Of a stretch of 40,550 nucleotides of DNA, positions 10,106 to 20,137 are shown in pieces. Source of the stretch: Syncephalis plumigaleata (taxonomy: Eukaryota; Zoopagomycota; Zoopagomycetes; Zoopagales; Piptocephalidaceae); assembly GCA_025201365.1 (NCBI GenBank), contig JAIXMF010000096.1, forward strand, positions 1 through 40,550. The letters are read 5' to 3'. Positions within the stretch are counted from its first letter, which is position 1, and each line of letters opens with the position of its first letter. A program made the position numbers and the translations under genes. Below the pieces are notes generated by a model that was not told where the DNA came from, searched no databases, and saw nothing but the letters and a program-made list of their open reading frames with translations.

Positions 10106-12538
10106 TTACTGGCATTCCTCGGGTACTTGCGCACTCTCTTGACGCTTACCGCCGCCCCATGGTGTGCCACCAACTAGTCGTGCACCAACACCTAGACCAC
10201 GCTTAGCGAATGCCTTCCAGATCTCGCATTTGTTCTCGCCATTCGTCAATTGTTGATCGGCCAACAGAATGGCATCGCGTGCATCGGTGAAATTGGGACG
10301 GCACGGTTGCAACTTCATACCATCGATCACTAGTTGCAGTGCAAGTGTATTGCCGTGTTTCTTCGATGCCGAGAAGATATCCGTGGTAAATCCGTGCTTG
10401 TCGACTAGATTCCAATACATCTCGTAGAGCATCTCGGCCCATACGGCACCCTTAGCGTGCACGCCCCAATAGCCGGCCTTGTTCATCGAGGCGAATGTTT
10501 CCGGGTTCGTGGTCAGATTCGTCGAGTAAGGATAGCGTCGAATGCCGTGTCCACCGTTGGCGTACTCGCCCATGGTGAAATCAGTGGTGCGTGTGGTCTC
10601 GGGACGCATACGCAACCAAGTGGCAACGAAGTCGCCCCATCCCTCGCCCATACCACCGGATTCGCCCCATCCAAGACATCCGCTATTGTCGGGTCCACCC
10701 GTAAGTCGAATCGACAATCCATGCGTGTACTCGTGCGTGATGATACCGCCTTCTAAATCGCCATCGCGATATGGCTTAACGACATTCCATACGTACATTC
10801 GCATCTTGCCGTGTCCGCCATCGGGCGGTGTGGCAAAGTTGGCATTATTATAGCCAGAGCCGTCTTGAGCTGATGCGATAACGCCATCGCCACCATTGCC
10901 ACCACGACCTAGATTGTTGTTCTGGAAGTTGCCGGCTTTTTCCGTAAATCCATATTGATAATACAAATCATGTAGCATGTTGTTCCAGTAGAATAGATTG
11001 GTGACGGCAGCATCCACGTATTCATTGGGATCCTCCTTCAACGAAAGCGGAAAGTCGAAGGTGAGTCCAGTCTTCGTCATGGTGCCTTGTGGACGATAGT
11101 TACGACGCCATTGACCCGTTTCACCGTCGTGATTCTCGCTGGCCACCACATTGTTGCCTTGAGTGTCATTGTAGGTGTGCGACTTGTCTACCTTGTGCCA
11201 TCCAAGCGGCGATGCCTTCTTGTCAGCGGGACTAGAGATGAACTCACGATCGCCGTCATTAGGATCATTTGTACCCAGTGGATAGACACGATAGGCAGAT
11301 GCTACAGCATTGTCTTCTTCTTTATCGTCGTCTAAACGTGGCGGTACTCGTACGTGTCCAATATCATGTGGTAGATCACGTAATAGATTGGATCCTTGTG
11401 GTACGGCATCGGATACCCAATCCACGAGTTGTAACACTTCGCCCGTACGTGCATCGACGTGTGAGTTGTACCAGGCGTCGTGTAGTTCCGTTTGTATATC
11501 CCAGACTAATCGAAGACGACGTCCTTGATCCACCATAATATAGGCAGGTCGTACCGGACACGGTGATAGTGCATAGGGCACATTGGTGAGTACAGTGGTG
11601 GCAGGACCACGTAATGAGCCACGAGTCACCAGTTTAATAAGGTCTGGCCGTTGGATCTCTTGATGAATATGTTGAGAGAAGGCAGCCAATGCCTCCTTTG
11701 GTGTGAGTAGACCATGACTATCCGAGAGATCATCCACATCATCGTTATGGAAATCCGATGACTTGACTCCCCATAATTCAGAGCGACGTAGCAATTTCTG
11801 TCGATGTGTAGCTGATTGAGTAAATGTAAAACGATGATTGGTATAGCCATCACGTAGTTTAGGGAATACCGATTTAAATAATGACCATATACTATTGTCA
11901 CTATCATCGCTATTATCTTGAACAGACAATGGCTTAGTAGTAGTAGTAGTAGTAGTAGTAGATGATTGACTATCACTAGTGGTATTGTCATCTTCCACTA
12001 ATTCATCTTCGATCTCTGGTGAGTTCGGTATATCATGTCCAGTCTTGGGACCACGGTAAACACTCTCGCCCATAGAGATGACACGACCATGTCGATCGAC
12101 ATTAACATTGATATCGGCATTGATGACATGAATGCCATTAACAATCTGACGTAGATAAACATGCGTCACGCCATTATGATCGGAGGTGTAGGCATTCTGC
12201 ACTCGGATATCCTCATCGGTCAGACCGGTTTCCCTTTCAATGTGTTTAAGGGCGACATCAACGGCTCGTTCAAGAACGGGCGCACGAATATCTTGACCAT
12301 CGGCAAAGCTACCCTCGCCAGCAAAGAAGAAGCTGCTTGGTTGTAGATGATCGTTGGTCAGACGAGACGGATGAACGACATCGTAACGACGAGGAGTGTC
12401 CGGCCCGAATGACGGAAATGAAGTACGAGTGGCATCCACCACACCGACACCAGTGGAGCCATGTTGCGTGGCAACCGATAGGAGGAGAGCAGCTGACGCC
12501 ACAGCGTACAATGCTGTGCGTGAACTAAGCGATGACAT
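10106..12538 (-). CDS. MEP: Fungalysin, secreted M36 zinc metalloprotease
   Basis: An intronless 810-aa pre-pro-protease. A signal peptide (residues about 1-25, hydrophobic ALYAVASAALLLSVA) is followed by a fungalysin/thermolysin propeptide region (about 70-160). A Thr/Ser-rich linker encoded by ACT repeats (near residue 195) and the rest of the pro-region precede the catalytic domain (about 470-800). The zinc motif HEYTH is at residues 602-606, with the third ligand Glu in GGMGEGWGDF near residue 631. The C-terminus (GLGVGARLV then VPEEC) matches the family end. Fungalysins are secreted and self-processed, degrading extracellular protein such as collagen, keratin or elastin. The length is somewhat over the usual 600-650 aa because of the longer pro-region. 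Its secreted neighbours are a sphingomyelinase-like enzyme and a lectin. Confidence 0.95.
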   Translation of the reverse strand: MSSLSSRTALYAVASAALLLSVATQHGSTGVGVVDATRTSFPSFGPDTPRRYDVVHPSRLTNDHLQPSSFFFAGEGSFADGQDIRAPVLERAVDVALKHIERETGLTDEDIRVQNAYTSDHNGVTHVYLRQIVNGIHVINADINVNVDRHGRVISMGESVYRGPKTGHDIPNSPEIEDELVEDDNTTSDSQSSTTTTTTTTKPLSVQDNSDDSDNSIWSLFKSVFPKLRDGYTNHRFTFTQSATHRQKLLRRSELWGVKSSDFHNDDVDDLSDSHGLLTPKEALAAFSQHIHQEIQRPDLIKLVTRGSLRGPATTVLTNVPYALSPCPVRPAYIMVDQGRRLRLVWDIQTELHDAWYNSHVDARTGEVLQLVDWVSDAVPQGSNLLRDLPHDIGHVRVPPRLDDDKEEDNAVASAYRVYPLGTNDPNDGDREFISSPADKKASPLGWHKVDKSHTYNDTQGNNVVASENHDGETGQWRRNYRPQGTMTKTGLTFDFPLSLKEDPNEYVDAAVTNLFYWNNMLHDLYYQYGFTEKAGNFQNNNLGRGGNGGDGVIASAQDGSGYNNANFATPPDGGHGKMRMYVWNVVKPYRDGDLEGGIITHEYTHGLSIRLTGGPDNSGCLGWGESGGMGEGWGDFVATWLRMRPETTRTTDFTMGEYANGGHGIRRYPYSTNLTTNPETFASMNKAGYWGVHAKGAVWAEMLYEMYWNLVDKHGFTTDIFSASKKHGNTLALQLVIDGMKLQPCRPNFTDARDAILLADQQLTNGENKCEIWKAFAKRGLGVGARLVGGTPWGGGKRQESAQVPEECQ

Positions 12539-13212
12539 GCTTACAGTGTTCTTTAGGATATTGCAGTAAATGTAACGATAACTTGGAAATACTTGATAGG
12601 AATAGTTAGAGAATATAAACAGAAATCAAGATGTAGTAGCAAACAAATAGAGTCAAAAGTAAAGTGAGCTGGTTAGGAAGCAAACGGACAAGCAAACGGA
12701 GAAGTTATAGCGAATGTAAGAAGTGAAAGTGACAATATGGTGATGGTGGTAATAGGAGAAAGAGGTTTAAAAGTAAAGAAAAGGGGGAAAGGAATAATTC
12801 CGTAACGAGTAGTGTAGATCACAAGCAACAAGTGCAGTCACATACACACATACGCAATAGAGAGGATGATGAGTAAGGAGCAAAAGAATACGAACAAGGA
12901 AATAGTAAAGAGCTAGAAATAAGGAGAGGATGAAAGTGAGTAGATGGCAGATGGATAATAAGCAGAAAGAGGAGCGTTGTTGTAACGGTAGAATGATGGA
13001 AGGTTGGCATACCGTCATTCTATGTAGAATGGTCCGACTAGGGAACAATTCGGGGCGTAATTCAATGTCATCGTTGCAGTCATGTGATGTCCTCGCTCAC
13101 ATGGTGTGTTGAACTGGAATGGTATACGTGTTCTAATGCATAACATACAGCAGTTGATGAATCATAACTATTATCCCTAATGAAATGGCAATACAAGTAC
13201 GTATATGGCTTA
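12539..13212. other. Fungalysin 5' region, no gene seen
   Basis: About 670 bp upstream of the fungalysin ATG, purine-rich on the plus strand (AGTAAG, GAAAG, AAGGAG repeats). That composition accounts for the open frames seen here. No conserved protein or RNA was recognised; it presumably holds the protease promoter. Confidence 0.4.
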
Positions 13213-13284
13213 TTTTTTTTTCTTTTAACATTGCCGTAGCTTATTTTATTATAATAAACCAAATTGACAACATTCAAATGAATG
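13213..13284 (-). repeat. 5'-truncated copy of the dispersed SINE-like repeat
   Basis: The last ~72 bp, including the A-rich tail (seen as a T run at the left end), match the 3' ends of the copies at 13927 and 25166. Only the 3' part is present, the pattern expected of a 5'-truncated retroposon. It lies about 95 bp downstream of tRNA-Lys copy B and in the same orientation as that tRNA. Confidence 0.75.
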
Positions 13285-13378
13285 GAACAGATTTGTAATA
13301 AAAAACAAGTAACAAATAGCTCAATGCCCACGGAATGAAATGCAAAAAGGTATGTAGCAGACAAGCTGGAGACAAAAA

Positions 13379-13451
13379 AGCCCAATGCGGGGATCGAACC
13401 CGCAACCTTGAGATTAAGAGTCTCACGCTCTACCGATTGAGCTAACCGGGC
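13379..13451 (-). tRNA. tRNA-Lys(CUU), copy B
   Basis: 73 nt, identical in gene body to copies A and C, anticodon CUU, followed by a six-T terminator on the minus strand. It shares about 45 bp of 3' flank with the other two copies and 15 bp of 5' flank with copy A. It faces away from copy C, 270 bp to its right, giving a head-to-head inverted pair. Confidence 0.97.
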
Positions 13452-13720
13452 TTGTTGAAAATTTTGGTATTTTTGCATACATTTTTTTTTTTTTTTTTTT
13501 ATTATAATCCTGGGCCGTAGCCTAATTTTATTTAATAAAGAAGACATGGCACAAGATCACGTAAATATACAATACACTAGTTGTAGTGGAATTTAGGTAG
13601 GTGCTGGACATACGTGGCTGTTAGGATAATGGGATCGTGTGGAAATTTTTGCATACACATTCTTTTTTAGTAAAATTTTAGCAAAAGCATTCCAGCGCCA
13701 TTTTTGCAAAGAAAAAATAA

Positions 13721-13793
13721 GCCCGGTTAGCTCAATCGGTAGAGCGTGAGACTCTTAATCTCAAGGTTGCGGGTTCGATCCCCGCATTGGGCT
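13721..13793 (+). tRNA. tRNA-Lys(CUU), copy C
   Basis: 73 nt, same sequence as copies A and B, with A and B boxes and a T6 terminator. Its 3' flank from 13794 to about 13907 repeats the 3' flank of copy A (1142-1253) with few differences, so A and C descend from one duplicated segment of about 185 bp. The 5' flank differs from those of copies A and B. Confidence 0.97.
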
Positions 13794-13926
13794 TTTTTGT
13801 CTCCAGCTTGTCTGCTACATACCTTTTTGCATATTCGTAACGCTGTAGAAGATACAGAGCGATTATCTTTTTGCTCGATAATGATACAGTATGCTATGGT
13901 ATGATTAGAATCGTATATTAGTAGAT

Positions 13927-14168
13927 TGTTTTCGAGTCAGGTGGAAATGCTTACAACGGTAGAGTGTTATTCAATAATACACTACCAACAGCATTAAACA
14001 CGCAACATAATAATACACGGCCTAACGACTCTCGATAACCACTCACTTCAATAACCCAAACGATCATATCCCCGTACTTTATTTTATCTCATATGATCAT
14101 TCATTTGAATGTTGTCAATTTGGTTTATTATAATAAAATAAGCAACGGCAATGTTAAAAGAAAAAAAA
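13927..14168 (+). repeat. SINE-like retroposon, full copy with 15-bp target-site duplication
   Basis: A 242-bp unit ending in an A-rich tail (AAAAGAAAAAAAA) is bracketed by the direct repeat CGTATATTAGTAGAT at 13912..13926 and 14169..14183. Its reverse complement matches 25166..25406 over the whole length at roughly 95% by eye, and both copies start at the same TTGTTTT position. Shared 5' ends, an A-rich 3' end and a long direct repeat are hallmarks of LINE-mobilised SINEs. I see no clear tRNA-like A/B boxes in the head, so the promoter class is unknown. Confidence 0.75.
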
Positions 14169-14251
14169 CGTATATTAGTAGATATTCACAGTTTATTATT
14201 ACGCAACATGCATATTCGCAGAATGAATTATCAACATTATAATTATAATTA

Positions 14252-15638
14252 TTATAAAGCCAATTTAGTACTGACACCGTAGTGATCTAATAAACAATGA
14301 TAAGTAACCTGCTATTTACAAAGCTTGACGATTAAACTTACCGGAAAGCTGGATAACCGGTAATTTCTCCTTGGTTACATCTACGAAAAAGTGTTCCACG
14401 GTAGTATCGCTAGTTTGCATACGCTTAGCGGTGGCTGCATTAGTCGATTGATCACGCTGGATCGACAGAATGTAGTCGAGACGTTGACGGGAGGCTAGCG
14501 AGTCCTTGTCCGTCAGTTGCTTCTCCATAGGAATTGGTTTTCCAGCGGCATCCGACTGAACTGTACCATCCGCATTACGCATTACATCGCCGAACGTCTC
14601 GGGATGCATGTGTCGCGCATCGAGCAGCAAGTCGCTAATGTCGATTTTAGTCGGTGACGTATAGATACGACCTGGCTGGTTGACACCGATTGTCTTGGCT
14701 TCAACGCCGTCACCACGTAGAACCGACATTGCCAATCCGTATTCCTCGCTACTCTCTCCTTTATCGGCGGCCACTGCGTCAAACGGTCTTCCATTAATGT
14801 TCAGATCACCGGCAAATATGACAGGATCGCTAGTCGCTTCATCACGCAACTGCTCATCCATGAAGTGACGCATATCGTATAGTTGCTTCATACGCACTTG
14901 GACGGCGCGATCGGTCATGGGATAGTTCAGGGAATAGGACGCTTGTAAATGCGTGCTAAACACGTGTACATGCTTGCCGCCAACATCAAGCTTAGCGTAG
15001 ATAACACCTTTAGCGGAGAGCCAATCGCTATCGACACCGCGATCGAATGTTTTCACGGCACTGCGCACGACTGGATAGCGACTGATGAGGACGAGACCGC
15101 CATCGATACGTAATGACACACCAGTGTATCTGGGCGATGCCACCGAGTACTTGTAGCCGTTGGCGTAGGCCAATTTAATAAGCTGTGAGCGTCGTCCTGA
15201 CCCAAAGGCAAACACCTCCTGGAAGGCGATCACATCGAAGCGATCCAATTCATACTTGATAAAGTAGTTCAATCGCTCGTCTTTGTAGTCGTTACCATTA
15301 GAGTTGATGCCGGGCGGACGCATGAAAAAGTTGTATTGCGCAAGACGTACCTGCGAAGTACTCGCCGGTTCCTTAGCTAGACGGGAAAAGTTGATGGGAA
15401 TATGACGAGTTTCATTGTATTCTAGCGGCGTAAATCCACCGATTTCACCCGAATTAGTAGGATAAGTGATATCTGGCTGGTTACTAGGGGCTGGTTCCGC
15501 ATCTTCTTGCGTATCAGTTGGTTGCGATACTGCCGCGCCAATTACATAGGGTATGATGGCCAATAATGCTAAACAAACAAATAGCACACTTAACGCAAAC
15601 GGTTTATTTGATTTACGTGTACGTGCGATAGACGACAT
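14252..15638 (-). CDS. Secreted neutral-sphingomyelinase-type phosphodiesterase (endonuclease/exonuclease/phosphatase fold)
   Basis: Two exons, 14342..15638 and 14252..14286, 1332 nt, 443 aa. A signal peptide or anchor (FALSVLFVCLALLAIIPYVI) precedes the catalytic domain from about residue 95. DNase-I-fold residues are visible: Asn103 (QYN), Glu141 (FQEVF), His230 (FSTHLQ), Asp278 and Asn280 (GDLNING). The obligatory C-terminal SDH motif is split by the 55-bp intron 14287..14341: S432, then D433-H434-Y. Without splicing the frame would end in SGKFNRQAL and lose the catalytic Asp-His. The family hydrolyses sphingomyelin or related phosphodiesters; the actual substrate here is inferred. Its neighbours on the same strand are a secreted protease and a lectin. 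Confidence 0.85.
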
Positions 15639-16200
15639 AGTAATAGAGATTAGATAGCTAAACTAGAAACAAGACAAGACAAGACGAGACGAGATAAAAG
15701 GAGAAAGGAAGTGAAGGGAAGCGAAGCGAAGAAATAGAAAGAAGAGAATACATACGTGCTAGCACATACCAGTTATTGCTCCCTTTTAGAAAACGGGCTT
15801 ATTAGCCGGTCATCGATTGTCGTATTCTATAGGCTAGTGCCACTTTTATTCTCATGTCCCGTGTTACCATAGAACATTCGCCTTATATTGCAGGTAACTG
15901 AACCAATTGCACTGATGCTATGCATGACCTCATGTGGTCACTCTCTTCTAGTAGAGGGAGAGATAGAGATTTGCCAATTCATCCATGAACAGCTGAAATG
16001 GTATGATCATACTGCATTGAAAGAAAAGGAGATATACTATACATAGACTTGCATGTTAATAGCGTGAACTACAATGGTTGTATGATATGAATAAGCACAG
16101 CATGACCACTATTGCTCATTGTTACATGTAGAGATCTACCAACTAGCATGTATATTAGTAGTAATGACAATAGCTTATTATCTTTATTATTGTCTAGTCA
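15639..16200. other. Intergenic region, no gene seen
   Basis: The 560-bp promoter side of the sphingomyelinase-type gene. It has a short AAGACAAGAC/GAAGCGAAG-type repetitive tract at about 15670-15740. No coding or RNA feature was recognised. Confidence 0.4.
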
Positions 16201-17019
16201 TTAGACAATTGCATTCTCATGACTATTGGTATCCGATGATGAAGATGTGATACTATGAACGGGACGACGCTGAATATACTGCCATCGTTGATTGTGGTCG
16301 CACGTCTCTATCAGTGCATTAAGAAATGAGATATTATTCAATGTGGCAATATCATCGTGGTAGGATCGACCCGAGCGTAAGCAGTCGTAGTGGTTGTCGT
16401 CCGTGTCATCACTCTCTGCCGATATCAGCTTGGATTCGCCATTCTTTTTATCGGACGGTTGGTGGAATCGAAATAATTGCGAGTGGACAGGCTCGCCATC
16501 CGCTTGATACTCGCACTCGTCGGTCATGACGTGATGATCCGCACGATGGAATGTCAAGCATAGTCCATTTTGTAAGTTACGTATTTGCACGTAGGGTGAT
16601 GCAGGCAGTACTGTATTGTTTGTTTTTGCAACGATGTTGTTTAACGGTATGGTCTGCCATAAACTTCGTAGATCATCGTCGCGTCCCCTAGTGGAACAAG
16701 TGGTGAACACAACATTACGATGGAATATCGTCGGTAATGACAAGCATAGACCGGTGTCGGCGTTTAGCTTTAGCAGTTCAGCACCTTGGATATCAGGTTT
16801 CTGGAATTTCAATTTCGATAAACTATCGGTGAGTGTGCGTTTACCAACAAGTGCTAATGGGAACGACGCGAGGTCTTTATGATTTACGGGTGTGGCATAG
16901 GATGAAGCAATAAAATGTCCCGTAGTCACTAATAGGAATATGGATAAACGATACCATATCGATGGTATAGTAGTAGTAGTACCACATTTAATGTTAACAA
17001 AGCTACGTCTACACTTCAT
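16201..17019 (-). CDS. Secreted ricin-B-like (beta-trefoil) lectin-type protein
   Basis: The open frame extends to 17079, but the first 20 codons are a leucine run made by a TAG/AGT microsatellite. The ATG at 17019 (MKCRRSFVNIK) fits better, because it is followed by a signal-type segment (LSIFLLVTTGHFIASSYA). The mature part shows repeated beta-trefoil units, each with a Gly-Leu-Cys-Leu strand and a Q-x-[WF]-like or W-containing end: GLCLSLP then LWQTIP, GLCLTFH then QLFRFH, and DCLRSG then QRWQYI. Paired cysteines occur in each unit. R-type lectins bind galactose/GalNAc glycans. Sugar-binding residues cannot be assigned by eye, so carbohydrate binding is an inference. Intronless, about 272 aa. 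Confidence 0.65.
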   Translation of the reverse strand: MKCRRSFVNIKCGTTTTIPSIWYRLSIFLLVTTGHFIASSYATPVNHKDLASFPLALVGKRTLTDSLSKLKFQKPDIQGAELLKLNADTGLCLSLPTIFHRNVVFTTCSTRGRDDDLRSLWQTIPLNNIVAKTNNTVLPASPYVQIRNLQNGLCLTFHRADHHVMTDECEYQADGEPVHSQLFRFHQPSDKKNGESKLISAESDDTDDNHYDCLRSGRSYHDDIATLNNISFLNALIETCDHNQRWQYIQRRPVHSITSSSSDTNSHENAIV

Positions 17020-17389
17020 GATAATGACAATGAATGGCAGTAGTAGTAGTAGTAGTAGTAGTAATAATAAGAAAAGCAAGAAAGGTACAACGTATATATT
17101 ATTATTGTTGAATGTATTGACAATCTATATAAAACGATAGTAGCATAGATAGTTGGTTAGTTACGAATGCATCCTAGTTCAACAACAATAACAATAACAT
17201 AGCGTAACCAAGTATTCTACAGTTCCACATTACATCATTGTACCATTGATATCAAAATAGAATAGAATAGAATAGAGTGCTAACATAGTTGAACGATGAA
17301 ACGAATGATTATAAATCGCATGTCATTTTATTAAAAATAATTTGCAAATCCACTATAGTTACGTTATGGTTAAATGACGATAAAAAAGT
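17020..17389. other. Intergenic region with a TAG/AGT trinucleotide repeat
   Basis: An (AGT)n tract at about 17038-17062 lies just upstream of the lectin start. The rest is AT-rich, with an ATAGAATAGA pentamer repeat near 17257-17274. No gene seen; it carries the 5' region of the lectin gene and the 3' end of the helicase gene. Confidence 0.45.
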
Positions 17390-19850
17390 CTAGTTAAAAT
17401 CCCTGAATCCTCGTGGTGGTGCCCTAGTCGCTTGCTCTTCAGAGGAATGAGATCGATTATTACCACTACCACCGCGATTGAATCTATTAAACGAGCCAGT
17501 AGCATGTCGATCATTGTCACGATTGAAACTACCGCTGAATGAACGTGTTCGATTGTTGCCACCATCTCGGTTGAATCTATCGAATGATGATGACGATGAT
17601 CGATTATTACGATCGAATCTGTCAAATGAAGATGAGCGGTTACCGCGATCGTAGCCGCCACCGCCAAATGAGGATGGGCCACGACGATTGAATCGATTAT
17701 CGCGTACTGATTCACGTCGCATTGACTTGGCACTGAAACCGATGCGTTCCAAGAAATTGGCCGAGAGTGAGGGTGGCTCGCTCATACCGAATCCTTTAAC
17801 GTAGTGGGCACTCTCATCTAGAATTGATTGTTTGTTATGAATGCATAGATCGGCGGTACGGCCCACGTAGAATCCAAGATAGGCGGTGTACGCCTCTTCA
17901 ATTGCAATTGGATCGAGTTCTTCTTTACATTGTTCAAAGGTCATTTCGGCCAATCGTTCACGACGTAGCTCGGTTTCCGATAGACCGGAGGCTGGCTGTT
18001 GTTGTTGTTGTTGTTCATCAGCATTCGTTTCGGTGGTGGATTTTGTACCCGCCAATGCATCAGCAGCTACTACAGTTAAACGTGCCTCCAATTCAGGATC
18101 ATGACGTAGCCCCAAATCAGAGAGTGTATTCACAAACTCACGCTCTAATGGTGCGTAAATACCAATGGCACGTCCCTCCTGACCCGCTCTACCCGTACGT
18201 CCACAACGATGAACATATTGATCAGAGCCAGCGGAAGCGCCCATTTGCACGACAAGCGTCACACCCGGGTAGTCAACACCGCGAGCTGACACGTCCGAGG
18301 TGAATAGGATGGCTGGACCATGCGCTTCACGGAATCGATCTGCCACACGCTGACGCTGCTTCTGATCGCGCTTAGAATGGATTTCAAAGATATTGCGATA
18401 GCCGGCGGAACGGAATAGATCAGCGTATAACATGGTGGACTTGGTAGTTGGGAAGAATACAATGACCTTGCCCGGATGATTGACCTTCTCGCCGTGACGA
18501 CTACGCTGACGTGGTTCTTTACGACGATCATGCTGATTCGACTGTTCTGTTTCAACTGGTGTCGGTTGTGCTGCATTCAAACGACCTTCACCTCTAAGAT
18601 GCCACGCTAATAGACGACGAAGCATTTCTGGATGTTTACTTGATGGTGCCATCAAATAGCCCTGTCGAATACGTTCTGGCACATGAGGTTTCTTATCGTA
18701 GCCAATCGTATCGATCAGTTTGTGTTCGTTACGGAAAGCGATACGGACAACCTTCTTCACCTCACTTGAGAGAGTAGCCGAGAAAAGCATGGTACGACGG
18801 TTCTCAGGAAGATGGTCAATAATACGGGTAAGCGCTTCACGGAAACCCATTTCAAGTAGTGTGTCTGCTTCATCAAGTACCAACTATATATCATATTATA
18901 TCATTATTAATATGTATGTATATTTATATGTATATGTATGTGTACTTACCATTTGAAGACCACCCATTTGTTCTTTTAGTAATCGTTCCGATTCAAGTAG
19001 ATCCTCTAGACGACCTGGTGTTGCTACGAGCAAATCAATACGACGTGACTCAATGTCTCGTACGTTATTGCGACGATTCTCGCCACCAACGAAGCAGCGT
19101 ACTTGCATCGGTAGACGAGAGCATAGTCGATTGGCTTCATCGGCTATTTGCAGGGCTAATTCACGAGTTGGCGAAATAATCAATGCTCGGCATGATTTTC
19201 CTTTACGATAGTCTTCAACGGTTTGCTGTTGAAGCATTTGATCGATGGTGGGCAACAGAAAGGCCAATGTCTTGCCAGTACCAGTCTCGGCACGTACTAA
19301 TAGATCGGTGGTGATGGGCATGCTGCTAAGTACCATCGATTGTACGGGCGACATTACTTCGTAGCGGAACACACTCTTGAGTGATTTTTGAAGTCCACTG
19401 TGCAGGCAGGTAATCTCGTCAAATCGTGTGGCAGCCGGTGTGATACCATCCTTGGGAATGTTAGGAGTTTGACTGGGAGTTGCGATAGTGGCAGCAGCAG
19501 CAGCAGCAGCAGCGCTACTTGACTCGTAACGAATACCACCACCAATACCGGTGAGGCGATCATGTAGCGGTGTGGCGACACTTGTTCCTCTGCTACCAGC
19601 TAGAATGGATAGGGCACGTACATTGCTGGTAATCTTGGGTGTAACTAGGCTTGTACGTAGATCTAAACAGTCAAGCAATGACATTTATGGATTAGTATTC
19701 TTGTTCTATAGAGGGAGACAAGCATATTGGTTGTGCTTAGTTGTTCTACTTACTAGAGTAGATTGGACGTGTAAAATTGCATAGCAAATTGGTACGAACT
19801 GATCGTATTGCTGCATTCGTCAGTAACATGGACTGGCGTCCATAAACCAT
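17390..19850 (-). CDS. MSS116: Mitochondrial DEAD-box RNA helicase, Mss116 type
   Basis: Model: complement of 17390..18883, 18950..19662 and 19754..19850; 2304 nt, 767 aa. Exon 1 encodes a basic, acid-free mitochondrial presequence (MLLTNAAIRSVRTNLLCNF). It joins exon 2 across a 91-bp intron whose TACTAAT branch site sits about 25 nt before the acceptor. Helicase motifs in order: AETGTGKT, PTRELALQ, GG, ATPGR, DEAD, SAT, VFFPTTKST, TSDVSARGVDYPGV and HRCGRTGRAG. The C-terminal tail after about residue 650 is rich in RFNR/RSSSFDRF-like repeats, the basic RNA-tethering tail seen in Mss116/CYT-19. These proteins are general RNA chaperones needed for mitochondrial intron splicing and translation. 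A start at 19684 is also possible but is preceded directly by an in-frame TAA and lacks a presequence. Confidence 0.87.
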
Positions 19851-20137
19851 GTTGGATATGTGTGTGTGTTTGTGTGTTGTAGAACTGTGGTCGTTACTTC
19901 TTGTTCGTTATTATGTACGAATACACCTAGCAATAGAGCAATCTATTTATGGTGTTGGCAACAGTAAAAAAAACAAAAAAGAAGAAGCAATAAAGGAATT
20001 TTTACCAGCTTTCAATTCAGAAGATATAAAAAAGAAAAAAACTCAGATCAAAAATTAATCCAATGGTTGTCCGTAAGATTAGTCACAGTGAGAATAAAAA
20101 AGAAGGGATGAATACTAATTTTTATTTTTACTTTGTA
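19851..20137. other. Helicase 5' region, AT-rich
   Basis: GT-rich at 19857-19876, then A-rich sequence (AAAAAAACAAAAAAGAAG). No gene is seen. It ends at the left TA of the TIR element. Confidence 0.4.

Noticed and set aside
13080-13547. Minus-strand open frame of 155 codons
   Set aside because: It runs through tRNA-Lys copy B and the truncated SINE-like repeat; no protein resemblance.
14316-14342. Sphingomyelinase-type protein as a catalytically dead enzyme (SGK in place of SDH)
   Set aside because: The odd C-terminus is translated intron. A strong GTAAGT donor and a good acceptor restore SDHYG.
17020-17079. Leucine-run N-terminal extension of the lectin-type protein
   Set aside because: Encoded by an AGT/TAG microsatellite; the downstream ATG has its own good signal sequence.
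17824-18303. Plus-strand 159-codon frame opposite the helicase gene
   Set aside because: Shadow of the helicase coding strand; no independent motif.
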